Assembly: GCA_023055355.1 (NCBI GenBank) | Contig: JALJCS010000029.1 | Location: 8,763,501-8,827,500 of the forward strand | Source of the DNA: Agelaius tricolor | Taxonomy: Eukaryota; Chordata; Aves; Passeriformes; Icteridae | Reading direction: 5' to 3' | Length of the DNA stretch: 64,000 nucleotides | Shown here: positions 23,740 through 34,829 of the stretch, piece after piece | Layout of the letters: every line of letters starts with the position of its first letter | Position numbering within the stretch: position 1 is the first letter of the stretch | The notes under the pieces: generated by a model | What the model was told of the DNA's origin: nothing | What the model saw: the letters and a program-made list of their open reading frames with translations, nothing else | Database searches by the model: none | Position numbers and translations under genes: made by a program

Positions 23740-24278
23740 AGGGCTATGACCCACAGAGGGGATGAAAGCGGGGCGCAGGGTAGGGACCCACCGGGAGGGG
23801 TTTTTGAGTCCCTGTTGGAGATGGGGGTGTCCATGAAGTGGCCCCTTAGGCCCCATAGAAGCAAAGTCTCACTTTTGAGGACAGAACTGAGGTGTGCAGG
23901 GCAGAGCAGTCTCGGTGTGTATCGTGTCCCTTGTCTATTTTCTATTGTGTGTTGTTTGGGTATCTCATGTCTTTTACCTTAGCCCTATGAGGGGCCTGTC
24001 AGAAATCCTTGCATCATTGTTAGCATCTGTGCTCTCTGCATTCCTTGGCCTGGCACCAATGCCATTGACCTTTGGACTCGGGAGCTCAGACAGGCATCAG
24101 ACTCTCTTGTCTCTTTAGAAGCATCCGGTCAGATGTCTTTTCAGGTCTTGTTATGAGCTGTATGGACAGCTCTGCCCCGCCAGGATCCATTATGGCGGAC
24201 TAGGACTCGAAAGAATGTGAGGGCAGGTAGAGGCTTCTGGCCGTAGGATTCTCAGGCATCCATCTTTGCAGTTCTTGG

Positions 24279-24284
24279 AATAAA
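24279..24284 (+). terminator. AATAAA of unit A1
   Basis: Lies in TTCTTGGAATAAATCATTCAG, 540 bases after the A1 stop. The same signal recurs at 25953, 49555, 51249 and 52943, one per unit. Intervals are 1,674 bp in block I and 1,694 bp in block II. Confidence 0.35.
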
Positions 24285-24658
24285 TCATTCAGTTTAGCAT
24301 CTTCTTCCTCCAGGGTTCTCTGAGCCTCATCAGCCCACCACCAGTCTCATCTCAGTCACCTCCTTTTGCATTCTCTCAGACCTCGCAGCCATTTTCCTTG
24401 CCAGGAGATTTCTGTCCGTGTCGTGTCCCCGTTGTCTGTCACGTCCTGTCCTATGTCACGGGTGTCAGCACACATTTGTTCCGGAGCTGCTCTGCCCTGC
24501 TGCATAGCCCGGTGCAATAGGAGAAGTCCCGGGGACTTGAAGTTTGTAATGTGGGGTGTAGTTGGACTCTAGACGGGATTTGTAGATGGACACAAGATAT
24601 CTGGAGCTCTTAAGAGCCAAACTGTTGCAGGATAAGTTGTCCTAACTTTTTTTTTCAG

Positions 24659-25401
24659 ATTCTGATGGATTAAATCTGTGCCAGAGGACCCCATCCCGGG
24701 TAAGGGGATTCCCCTGAGCAGGTGAGGCACCATTTGTCTTTGCAGCAGAAGTGTAAATGGTGACTCTTTTGCAGTACTGTTCTTTGTCTTTTTTTTTTTT
24801 TTTAGGAAGTAAGTCTGGATACCAGCAGTCAAGGTGAGCAGTGGAGAGAAGTAGTTGTTATTGCTCCGGTCTCAATTTCTGGTGTAGCTCTAAGCTTCCG
24901 TTCTCGTTCATGCACTTTAGGCAATCCACTCGGAGTATGCCGAGCCTCAGTCACCAACCGGCCGATGCACCGGGTTTCCTGCACGTGTGAGCCCTGTGGA
25001 TGCATTACAGGACCTGGTGATGAAGCCCTGAACCTTTCTATTCAAAGGTGCCATCCAGGTGGCCTTGGGCACCTGCCAAGGAGTTGCGGCGAGTCGGGGA
25101 AGTAGGGAGGAGGAGCGAGGGTCCCCTCAGGTTTCAGCCATGCCAAATCACCCCGTCTCCTCTTAACCCAGGTGTGCCCTGTGACGACGGCCTCGGTCTC
25201 CGAGCATGCCCGAAGCGTGCGGCCCGAGCAGCTGAGCGTTCTTAGGAGAACGGTGAGTAGCAGACTTGTGGGATTTTGGCCGATGGGCTGCTGAGATCAG
25301 GCACTGATGTTTGGTTTTCTTTAATATAGCTGTCTGAGAGACACCAGCCTGGTGCCAGCAGGACCTTCCCAGCTGCCGAGGTGGCCTTCCTTTGCACCTG
25401 A
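24659..25401 (+). pseudogene. Unit A2 cassettes, disrupted
   Basis: Cassettes correspond to those of A1/B2: 24659-24699, 24806-24833, 24921-24973, 25048-25088, 25172-25252, 25330-25401. The first has an in-frame TGA (TTC TGA TGG). The fourth ends in GCGAGT instead of GTGAGT, so its donor is non-canonical. The last stops early (ACC TGA) compared with B2. Cassettes 2-5 remain open in the family phase, so the damage looks recent or the constraint is on something other than protein. Confidence 0.4.
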
Positions 25402-26464
25402 GACCGGCATCCCTAGCTGTGCGAGAGATAAGTAGAGGGCTATGACCCACAGAGGGGGTGAAAGCAGGGTGCTGGTTTGAGAATTACTGGGAGGGGTTTT
25501 TGATTCTGCTTTGGAGGTGGGGGTGTCTCCATGAAGCGGCCCCATAAAAGCCAAGTCTCACTTTTGATCACAGTGCTGAGGTGTGCAGGGCAGAGCAGTC
25601 CCGGTGTGTATCGTGTCCCTTGTCTATTGTGTGTTGTTTGGGTATCTCATGTCTTTTACCTTAGCCCTATGCGGGGCCTGTCAGAAACCCTGGCATCGTT
25701 GTTATCGTCTGTGCTCTCTGCATTCCTTGACCAGGCCATAGATCTTTCCACTTGGGAGCTCAGATAGGCATCAGACTCTCTTGTCTCTTTAGAAGCATCC
25801 GATCGGGTGTCTTTTCAGGTCTTGTTCTGAGCTGTATGGACAGCTCTGCCCCGCCAGGATCCATTATGGCGGACTAGGACTCGAAAGAATGTGAGGGCAG
25901 GTAGAGGCTTCTGGCCGTAGGATTCTCAGGCATCCATCTTTGCAGTTCTTGGAATAAATCATTCGGTTTAGCATCTTCTTCCTCCAGGATTCTCTGAGCC
26001 TCATCAGCTCACCATCGGTCTCACCTCGGTCATCTTCTTTTGCATTCTCTCAGTCCTCGCAGCCATTTTCCTTGCCAGGAGATTTCTGTCCGTGTTGTGT
26101 CCCCGTTGTCTGTCACGTCCTGTCCTATGTCACGGGTGTCAGCACACATTTGTTCCGGAGCTGCTCTGCCCTGCTGCATAGCCCGGTGCAATAGGAGAAG
26201 TCCCGGGGACTTGAAGTTTATAATGTGGGGTGTAGTTGGACTCTAGATGGGATTTGTAGATGGACACAAAATATCTTGAGCTTTTAAGTTCTCCTGCAGC
26301 CCTTTGACTTTCGTCCTTTCTTTCAGATGCAGAAGGATAAAATCCAGGGCCAAGCACCCCATCCCAGGAAGGGGATTCCCCCCAGCAGGTCAGTCACTGT
26401 TTGTCTCTGTAGAGGATGCATAAATGTTGGCTGTTACAGCCATGTTCTTTGTCTCTCTTTTTAG

Positions 26465-27102
26465 GAAGTCAAGGCCGAGAGCAGCAGTCAAGGCCGAGTG
26501 GGCGAGGTGAGCCTTGAGTAGTGTACAGAAGCAGTTGTTATTGCTGAAGTCTCAGTTTCTGGTGCAGCTCTAAGCATCTCCACTTTTTTTTTTTTTTTGT
26601 TTTTTTAGGTGGTCCACGTGCAATCTATCCTGGCTGAGCATGCCCGTGCCAGGTGGGCGCAAGCTTAAGGTATTGGTGTGGCATACTTGTCAGGATAGGG
26701 AGATGTTGTGTTTTCACAGAATCTCAGCATGCTTTTCCGCTTTGTTTCATTCCAGGTGCTGTCGCTGCCCTAGGCATGCCAAGGAACAGAGGAGGGCAGG
26801 TGAGTCGGGGTTTAGTCAGGCTGACTCCTAGGTGAGCATTATGCAGCAGCATGCCAAGTGTGTATTTATTCTTATTACAGGTATCTTCTGGGCACCCTCT
26901 GGAGTCAAATCAAGATTTGAGGTGAGCTGGGGCAGTCGTGTGGAGTACTCCCGGGAATTACTGTTTTTGAGGGCAATAGTCACCTTTTCTGTTTTGTCTT
27001 AGGTACCCTGAGGAGGCTCGTAGCCAAAGCTTGGAAACGGCAGCACCAAGGCACACATGGAGCACGTCTCAATGTCCACGTCTGACCGAGGATGGATTTT
27101 GA
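26465..27102 (+). CDS. Terminal cassette set of block I, unit A3 (putative)
   Basis: Five cassettes with AG/GT borders: 26465-26506, 26609-26652, 26756-26799, 26881-26921 and 27003-27102 (TGA). One phase runs open through all five, about 90 codons, ending with RYPEEARSQSLETAAP and EDGF. The block II set (53464 onward) has the same borders and phase but a TGA in its fourth cassette. This set replaces cassettes 3-6 of the other units, so it may be the true 3' end of a longer gene. The preceding cassette at about 26327 has lost its GT donor. Function unknown. Confidence 0.33.
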
Positions 27103-28000
27103 CCGCTCTTCTTCCAAAAGCTAAGTGTCGGGGCCAGTGGCTGGGAGAAGGGGAAAAACCTTTACTATCACAGTAGGCAATCAGTTGTCAGCTTAGCAGA
27201 GAGGTCTGTAGGGGCCTGGGCTCTCTGGAAGTAAAGGGAGAGGGTTTCCCCTCAGCCTCACCAGAGCCTTTGCCGGGCAGGGCAGTTCCAACCCATCTCC
27301 ACATTCTCGGGAACTTTGCGTCGTCTGCCTTCCTCGACTCGCCGTCGTCACGGATCTTTCCCCCGAGGAGCTCGCCTTCAGGTCCGGAGCTATCGCCATG
27401 GTCACCCGGCAGTCCGCTTCCTTCTCTAGGCTTGTTGAGCCTCTCGAGCATCCTCTTAACTACTTTGGCACTAACTTCTTTTAACGAGTTACATTTCGTC
27501 ATCACGTGCCATCGTCATAGGGCTTCCTTTCCTTTGGCATCATCAGCCTCTGGCTCATCTTGCGCTAGGAATCTTGGGTCCCTAAGGGGAAAGTGCCAGG
27601 CAGTTGCCACTTGTCTCTGTGTTATGTTATGTGTCTGTGTTATGTAGTCTGTGTCCGTTGTCTTCCACGTCATAGACCTTTGTTACGTCTCGATGCTTTA
27701 TCGGCACTATTCTGTGCCACATAGGCCGTCTTCTACTCACATTCCTTTCCGGATATCCCTTATTCTGGTATTTTTACATTTTTACTCTTTGAGACAGGAA
27801 TGTCTCAAAGGGAGATGTTCTCATCCATCTTCCTTCTCACTACCGGCTTTGGTAGTGCCTTTTTTTCCATGCCATTCTCTTGGACTGCTAGAGGGAGTGT
27901 CTTACACCCTCCTCACGTGACTGCAGTAGTTCTATAGGTTCCATCTTCTCAAAAGGTATAGGACTCAAGAATTAATCTTCCAGCGAGTTATCTCAAGTCC
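27103..28000 (+). other. Block I region after the terminal cassettes
   Basis: Matches 54.13-55.02 kb in block II. Open frames exist on both strands in both copies, but none carries a recognisable motif and indels shift them between copies. Probably 3' UTR or nongenic. Confidence 0.45.
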
Positions 28001-28160
28001 TGGCTTATGTTGTATGTACCTATGTTGGCTTGTGTTGTATGTGCCTACACTGTGTGTACCCCTGCTGGCTTGTGTTGTATGTACCTACACTCTATGTACG
28101 CTTGCACTGTATGCATCGACTTATATTGTTGTGTGTACTTAGATTGTGCCGCTTATGATT
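28000..28160 (+). repeat. ~40-bp minisatellite, short version
   Basis: A few diverged copies of the GGCTTGTGTTGTATGTACC type. The block II counterpart at 55056-55520 is expanded to about a dozen copies with an exact 40-bp step. Confidence 0.7.
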
Positions 28161-28324
28161 GGAGCTGCCCTGCCCAGGCACATAGTCACAGTTAGGTAGA
28201 AGAGTTATAAAAACTTTACTGTTCATCTGTCTTTAATGGGGTTTTGGGTAGAAAATTTATCGGTCAGAGGGGGGACAAGTCCTAGCTGTCAGCCACTCGT
28301 TGACCGCTTCCTGTTGTCTCACAG

Positions 28325-28419
28325 GTCCCCGAGGCAACCGATTTTCCCCAGAATCTACCATTTGACGTCGAGGAGCGGCAGCCAGAAGATGCGTGGAAGC
28401 GCGTTCTTCAGTGTCTTGA
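28325..28419 (+). other. Exon-like segment, end of block I
   Basis: A TCTCACAG acceptor and a GA/gtaagg donor bound 95 bases opening GTCCCCGAGGC. The block II copy (55697-55790) is 94 bases with a near-ideal donor gtaagt. There one phase reads PRIYRLTSRSGSQEKRRS. The one-base difference shifts the frame at the start of the block I copy. Confidence 0.4.
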
Positions 28420-28559
28420 GTAAGGGCCGCAGCGAGCGTGTAAGTGGGAAGAGTGTGTGTGAGAGCATGTGTCTGTGTCTGTCTGCGTCTGCTCGTCTCT
28501 GTGTGTGTCAGTGTATGCTGACTGGATTTAAACTTGTGTGTGTGATGCTTTTCAAGTTT

Positions 28560-28745
28560 TTCACTCTGTGCCCCGAGGGTACTGAGGGCACCTGGGCTGG
28601 CGGGGAGACACTCTCTGTGCCCCAAGGGTGCTGAGGGCACCTGGGCTGGGGGGAGACACTCTCTGTGCCCCGAGGGTACTGAGGGCACCTGGGCTGGCGG
28701 GGAGACACTCTCTGTGCCCCGAGGGTACTGAGGGCACCTGGGCTG
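28560..28745 (+). repeat. ~50-bp minisatellite, four copies
   Basis: GGTACTGAGGGCACCTGGGC / GGGAGACACTCTCTGTGCCC repeats four times with small length differences. The open frames across it are by-products of the repeat. Confidence 0.9.
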
Positions 28746-29220
28746 GTCACCTTTGCAGCAGAAGAGACACCAGAGACATTGGTAGAAGATAAAAGGCTGA
28801 CTCTTAGCAGGGGTTAATCCAAGGTTTTATTAGGAGTCCCTGCATCTCAGGGGGCTGCCGAGAGCCCCGGGAGCTGTGCCAAGGTTACATTTAAAGGGAA
28901 GTGGAAACTAAAAGTAGATAACATCCTACCAACCATTAAGTGACCCTAAGGGATGGATGCTGGGGGATAGACATATAGGACAGTGTATGGGGCAAGGCCT
29001 GGGGGGCTGACTCCTAGCCTCTGACTAATCACTCGACACTTGGACCGAAACTTCTGCATGGAGGGGATGGGAGGCTGAGTGATTGACAGAGAGACAGGGT
29101 GGGGGTTTGGGGATGATCTCATCCCAGGAGAGGGATAACACAGGTAAAGGGAGGGGGGGGGTACAGTTCGGGATAAACCATTTGGGAAAAATATGGGGAT
29201 ACAAAACAAAATGACTTCAA
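28746..29220 (-). other. Unclassified segment, possibly a decayed LTR
   Basis: Unique in the window. The minus strand carries an AATAAA within CTAATAAAACC near 28830, and the text TTTTATTAGGAGTCCCTGC is reminiscent of avian LTR ends, but no paired termini are visible. No gene was recognised. Confidence 0.25.
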
Positions 29221-31190
29221 AGTATTATAAAGTATAAAAATGCACTACAGCAGGTTTGGGCAGCACCAAATAAAATAAAATGCTTTAAAAATAGAAAAAA
29301 AAATTAAAATAACAAAATTAATTTAAATTAAATGAAAAACAAAATAAAAACTGTAAAGTGCTGTAAAGTGCCGTAAAAGTACCATAAAAGGTAGTGCCGT
29401 AATGCAAGACCCTGAAACACCACCACAATCACCAGCTTGAGTTGGTCTGGACAAAACCAAATAAAATACAATAAAAAGCTTTAAAAATAGAAAAATTAAA
29501 ATTAAAAATTAAATATTAAAAAAAAAAAAAAGAAAAAGCTTTAAAAATAGAAAAAGTAAAAATAAAAGTTAAATACAAAATAAAATTAAAAAAATAAAAT
29601 TAATGAAAAATAAATGAAAAACAAAATAAAAACTGTAAAGTGCTGTAAAGTGCCGTAAAAGTACCATAAAAGGTAGTGCTGTAATGCAAGACCCTGAAAC
29701 ACCACCACAATCACCAGCTTGAGTTGGTCTGGACAGCACCAAATAAAAATAAATAAAAAGATTTAAAAATAGAAAAATTAAAAATAAAAATTAAAAAAGA
29801 AATAAAATTAAAAAAATAAAAGGTAAAAAAAATAGAAAAATTAAAACGAAAAATTAAAAAAAAAATTTGAAAAATAAAATAAAATGCTTTAAAAATAGAA
29901 AAATTAAAAATAAAAATTAAATAAAAAATAAAAAAAATAAAATAAAAAGTTTTAAAAATAAAAAATTAAAAATAAAAATTAAATAAAAAAAATTTAAAAA
30001 AGCTAAAAATTAGAAAAATTAAAACGAAAAATTACATAAAAAATAAAAATAAGAAAACAAAATAAAAAGCTTTAAAAATAGAAAAATTAAAAATAAAAAT
30101 TAATTTTAAAAAATGCTTTAAAAATAGAAAAATAAAAAATAAAACCAGAATAAAAATTAAAAAAATTTAAAAATGCGTTAAAAATAGAAAGATTAAAAAT
30201 AAAAATTAAATAAGAAATAAAATTAAAAAAATAAAAAGGTAAAAAAATAGAAAAATTAAAACGAAAAATTAAATAAAAAATTTTAAAAATAAAATGCTTT
30301 AAAAATAGAAAAATAAAAAAAAATAAAAACTGAATAAAAAAAAATAAATAGCTAAAAAAAAAACAATTTAAACGAATATTTAAATAAAAAAAGAAATTAA
30401 AAAAATAAAATAAAAAGCTGTAAAATAGAAAGATTAAAAATAAAAATTAATGCTAAAAATTAAATAAAAATAAAATTTAAAAAATACAAAATAAAAATAA
30501 AAAACAAAATAAAAAGCTTTAAAAATAGAAAAATTAAAAATAAAAATTAAATAAAAAATAAAATTAAAAATAAAAAAAAAAGCTTTAAGAATAGAACAGT
30601 TAAAAATAAAAATTAAATATAAAATAACAATAAGAAAAAAAATAAAAAGCTTTAAAAATAGAAAAATTAAAAAGAAATTTAAATTTAAAAAAAAGCTTTA
30701 AAAATAGAAAAATTAAAAATAAAAATTAAGTTAAAAAATTAAAAAATAATAAAAAAGCTTTAAAAATAAAAAAAATTAAAAATAGAATTTAAATTAAAAA
30801 AAGCTAAAAAAATAGAAAATATAAAACGAAAAATTAAATAAAAGATAAAATTACAAAATAAAATAAAATGCTTTAAAAGTAGAAAAATTAAATAAAAGAT
30901 AAAATTATAAAATAAAATAAAATGCTTTAAAACTAGAAAAATTAAAAATAAAAATTAAATTAAAAATAAAATAAAAAAATGCTTTAAAAATAGAAAAATT
31001 AAAAATAACAACTGAATAAAAAATAAAAAAAGCTAAAAAAATTAGAAAAATTTAAACTAAAAACTAAATAAAAAATAAAATAAAAAGCTTTAAAAATAGG
31101 AAAAATAAAAAATAAAAATTAAATTTAAAAAATTAAATAAAAAAAATAAAATTAATTAAAAATTAATGAAAATCAAAATGAAAGCCGTAA
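29221..31190. repeat. A-rich (AAAAATTAAA)n low-complexity arm
   Basis: About 2 kb of AAATAAAAATTAAA with GCTTTAAAAATAGAAAAATT recurring roughly every 50-110 bases. Two copies of a punctuating module containing CACCAGCTTGAGTTGGTCTG lie at about 29.43 and 29.72 kb. It forms the left arm of the inverted repeat centred near 32,078. Confidence 0.9.
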
Positions 31191-31229
31191 AATGCTGTAA
31201 AGTACCTTAAAATTTCTATAAAGGGTAGT

Positions 31230-32080
31230 GCCGTAAAGCCGGACTGTCGCAAAACTGTCGTAAAGCGCGACTGTCGCAAAAGGTGCCGTAAAGCGCGACT
31301 GTCGCAAAAGGTGCCGTAAAGCGCGACTGTCGTAAAAGGTGCCGTAAAGCGCGACTGTCGCAAAACTGCCGTAAAGCGCGACTGTCGTAAAACTGCCGTA
31401 AAGCGCGACTGTCGTAAAAGGTGCCGTAAAGCGCGACTGTCGTAAAAGGTGCCGTAAAGCGCGACTGTCGCAAAACTGCCGTAAAGCGCGACTGTCGTAA
31501 AAGGTGCCGTAAAGCGCGACTGTCGTAAAACTGCCGTAAAGCGCGACTGTCGTAAAAGGTGCCGTAAAGCGCGACTGTCGTAAAAGGTGCCGTAAAGCGC
31601 GACTGTCGCAAAACTGCCGTAAAGCGCGACTGTCGTAAAAGGTGCCGTAAAGCGCGACTGTCGTAAAACTGCCGTAAAGCGCGACTGTCGTAAAAGGTGC
31701 CGTAAAGCGCGACTGTCGTAAAAGGTGCCGTAAAGCGCGACTGTCGCAAAACTGCCGTAAAGCGCGACTGTCGTAAAAGGTGCCGTAAAGCGCGACTGTC
31801 GTAAAACTGCCGTAAAGCGCGACTGTCGTAAAAGGTGCCGTAAAGCGCGACTGTCGTAAAAGGTGCCGTAAAGCGCGACTGTCGTAAAACTGCCGTAAAG
31901 CGCGACTGTCGCAAAAAGGTGCCGTAAAGCGCGACTGCCGTAAAAACTGCCGTAAAGCGCGACTGTCGCAAAAGGTGCCGTAAAGCGCGACTGTCGTAAA
32001 AGGTGCCGTAAAGCGCGACTGCCGTAAAAACTGCCGTAAAGCGCGACTGTCGCAAAAGGTGCCGTAAAGCGCGACATCCG
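31230..32080 (-). repeat. 27/28-bp CpG minisatellite with 138-bp higher-order unit
   Basis: About 31 copies of GTCGTAAAAGGTGCCGTAAAG / GCGCGACT-type units, alternating 28 bp (AAAAGGTGCC) and 27 bp (AAAACTGCC). Between 31381 and about 31930 they are ordered as a five-mer of 138 bp; the same point recurs at 31381, 31519, 31657 and 31795. Because 138 is divisible by three, two ~300-codon frames stay open on the minus strand. These are periodic by-products and not genes. Confidence 0.93.
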
Positions 32081-32099
32081 CGCATTACGGCACCTTTTA

Positions 32100-33465
32100 C
32101 GACAGTCGCGCTCTACGGCACTACCTTTTATGGAACGTTAATGGTACTTTACAGCACTTTATGGATTTTATTTTGTTTTTCATTATTTTTAAATTAATTT
32201 TATTTTAAATTTTATTTTTATTGAATTTTTATTTTTAATTTTTCCATTTTTACATCTTTTTTATTTTTTAAATTTTATTTTATCTTTAATTTTTATTTTT
32301 AATTTTTCTATTTTTAAAGCTTTATATTTTATTTAATTTTATTTTTATCTTTAATTTTTAGTTTTAATTTTTCTATTTCTTTTATTTTGTAATTTTATTT
32401 TTTATTTAATTTTTATTTTTGATTTTTTATATTTTAAAGCTTTTTATTTTATTTTTTAATTTTATTTTTTTGTTTTAATTTTTTTATTTTTAAAGCATTC
32501 ATTTTTTTAAATTTTATATTTAATATTTTGTTTTAATTTTTTTTATTTTTAAAGCATTTCTTTTATTTTTAAATTTTATTTTTGTATTTAATTTTTATTT
32601 TTGATTTTTCTATTTTTAAAGCTCTGTTATTTTTTAATTTTATTTTTTATTTAATTTTTGTTTTAATTTTTCTCTTTTAAAGCATTCATTTTATTTTTTA
32701 ATTTTATTTTATTTAATTTTTATTTTTAATTTTTCTATTTTTAAAGCTTTTTATTTTTTAAATTTTATTTTTATCTTTAATTTTTAGTTTTAATTTTTCT
32801 ATTTTTAAAGCAATCATTTTTTAATTTTTTTTTTGTTTTAGTTTTGATCTTTTTATTTTTAAAGCATTTATTTTATTTTTTATTTTTTATTTTATTTTTT
32901 TATTTTTTTATTTTTTAAGCTTTTTAATTTTTTTTAATTTTATTTTTGTTTTAATTTTTTTATTTTTAAAGCATTTATTTTTTTTTAATTTTATTTTTGT
33001 ATTTAATTTGTAGTTTTGATTTACTTTTAAAGCATTTATTTTTAATGTTTTATTTAATTTTTATTTTTGATTTTTCTATTTTAAAGCTTTTTTTGTTATT
33101 TTTTAATTTTATTTTTTATTTAATTTTTGCTTTAATTTTTCTATTTTAAAGCATTTATTTTATTTTTTTAATTTTATTTTTATTTAATTTTTAGTTTTGA
33201 TTTTTCTCTTTTTAAAGCATTTCTTTTATTTTTTAAATTTTATTTATTTATTTTTTAGTTTTTTCTATTTTTAAAGCATTTATTTTTTAAATTTTTTAAA
33301 ATTTAATTTTTAGTTTTAATTTTTCTATTTTTAAAGTTTATTATTTTTTAAATTTTAATTTTTAAATTTTAATTTTTATTTTTTATTTTTCCATTTATAA
33401 AGCTTTTTTTAAAATTAATTTTTAATTTTTCTATTTATAAAGTTTTTTATTTTATTTTATTTGGT
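32100..33465. repeat. T-rich (TTTAATTTTTATTTT)n arm
   Basis: Mirror image of the A-rich arm: CTATTTTTAAAGCATTTATT modules every 50-90 bases in T-rich sequence. No gene. Confidence 0.9.
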
Positions 33466-33522
33466 GCTGTCCAGACCAACTCAAGCTGGTGATTGTGGTG
33501 GTGTTTGAGGGTCTTGCAGTTA

Positions 33523-33745
33523 CCCCGATTAATAGGTAAGAGATGATGTTTGGAGGCCACAGTGTTACAGGTAGGGGTTAAACAGTTTTTTAGGGTCTTT
33601 CAGGTGATTTTTCAGGGATTTTTAAGGATATTTTAGGGGGGTTTTTGCAGGAGTTTTTTAGGAATTCTCTGGAAATGTTTAGGATACCTTTAGGGCTTTT
33701 TCAGGGCTTTTAAAATAATTTTTAGGGTGTTTTAATGACTGTCTT
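33523..33745 (+). repeat. Telomere-like T-rich block, truncated copy 2
   Basis: Matches 18.90-19.13 kb (GATGATGTTTGGAGGCCACA, then CAGTTTTTTAGGGT and CAGGAGTTTTTTAGGAATTC) and stops abruptly at CTGTCTTA, where GC-rich sequence begins. Confidence 0.85.
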
Positions 33746-34480
33746 ACCGGGGCGCCCCAGCCACCCAAGGCACCCCGTGCCGGCGCTGCGGCGCTCCAGC
33801 CCAGCCTCCCATCAGCGCCGCCCGTGGTCGCTTCCCCTCTCCTGCCGCCACCGCTGCATGGCGGGCCGAGCCGTGCCTTCCCCACCGCACCCTCCCGCTT
33901 CAGAGCTGCTGGATGGCGTGGCTCCGCCGCCTCCTGCAACCACAGACGTCCCGGTGTTTCCCTCCATGGCCGCAGCTGCAGCCCCGTTCCCGTTCCCGCG
34001 GCTCCGCCGCCTCCCGCACCCCCCGGCCCGCCCGCCACCATGATGACTGCCCGCGCCGCGGCAGTGACGGAACCCACGCATGCGCAGTTGCTACAACCCC
34101 AGCACCAGTGATATCACTCCGCACCGACTCATCGAACCAGAGCGCTGCTTCCGGGATCAGCCGCACGCATGTGCAGTTCTAGCTCCACGGCCCCGCCGCC
34201 ACCCCCCGCTGCGTTTGCCACAGCTTTGATACAGCGCGGTCCCGGTTCCGAGCCGCTGCGTGCCGCTGTCCGGCCACAGCCGGCATCCCTGTGCCCTGTC
34301 ACACCACTTCTGCCGCCACTGCGTCTATACACGGCACCACAGCAGGCGAAAACTGCAGCGCCTTGCATGTATCCTTCCGCATCTCTCCTTCTGCCAGGCA
34401 CCGAGAGATCCCTCCGCAGCGCAGCGCGTAACCGTGCACAACCGATACTGATGTGCCTCCTCGTTTTCGCCTTCCACACT
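33746..34480. promoter_or_regulatory. CpG island of unknown ownership
   Basis: Dense CpG and (CCG)-rich sequence with an NRF1-like ACGCATGCGCAG at 34077-34088 and a TGACGGAAC half-CRE beside it. Open frames of 80-170 codons exist on both strands but are Pro/Ala/Arg low-complexity and unfamiliar. It could be a promoter captured in the subtelomere. Direction is unknown. Confidence 0.45.
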
Positions 34481-34829
34481 CCTAGCACCCAGTGGGACTA
34501 CTTTGTGTCACGATTTGTCTGCACAGCCACATCCATGCACACAAACCGTGCGAGGAGGAGGAGGAGGAGGAGGTTGGAATATGACAGCTGCTTTAATAAA
34601 TATACGACAGACAGAGAATTATTTTGCCCCTGCAAATGCCAACCCTTTGATCCCAACACAAAAGAATTTCGAAAAAGAACCGTTCCCAAATAGCCCCAGA
34701 GTCCCCTCAGTGTTTGGGACAGATTTCTCGACCCAAAATTAGACAGTAAACCCTGAAAATTCGCCAGCATTAATGCCAAAATTAGAAAACTCACAAAAAT
34801 CTTTTGATAATTTTCAACTAACAGACTGG
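34481..34829. other. Flank of the endogenous retrovirus, with (GGA)n
   Basis: Contains a (GAG)8-type microsatellite at 34552-34573 and a TTTAATAAATAT at 34592-34603. No gene was recognised. Confidence 0.5.

Larger units (their letters stand above)
20800..28540 (+). repeat. Subtelomeric segmental duplication, block I
   Basis: Direct-orientation paralogue of 46.04-55.92 kb. The same succession of parts occurs in both: a lead region with GAGAATAAATTAAAGGG, a TATA promoter-like segment, an isolated exon-like segment, tandem 1.67-kb cassette units, a terminal set of four short cassettes, a TATGTACTTA-type minisatellite, and a final exon-like segment opening GTCCCCGAGGC. Block I holds three units and block II four. 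Indels and substitutions are common between the blocks. Confidence 0.85.
29390..33522. repeat. 4-kb AT-rich inverted repeat with CpG minisatellite core
   Basis: The left boundary module (GCAAGACCCTGAAACACCAC ... GTTGGTCTGGACAGCACC) reappears reverse-complemented at 33462-33522. A-rich sequence on the left mirrors T-rich sequence on the right, and the minisatellite flips orientation at about 32,075-32,085. The arms are imperfect and unequal (about 2.7 and 1.4 kb) because the minisatellite is expanded only on the left. Confidence 0.85.

Noticed and set aside
29221..31190. CRISPR-like or regulatory array impression from regularly spaced GCTTTAAAAATAG modules
   Set aside because: Spacing is irregular and spacers are themselves A-rich low complexity. 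The source is a eukaryotic chromosome end.
31163..32085. Two ~300-codon minus-strand open frames with repeated RQSRFTAVL / TTVALYG motifs
   Set aside because: They arise from a 138-bp higher-order minisatellite whose length is divisible by three. The residues simply mirror the DNA period.
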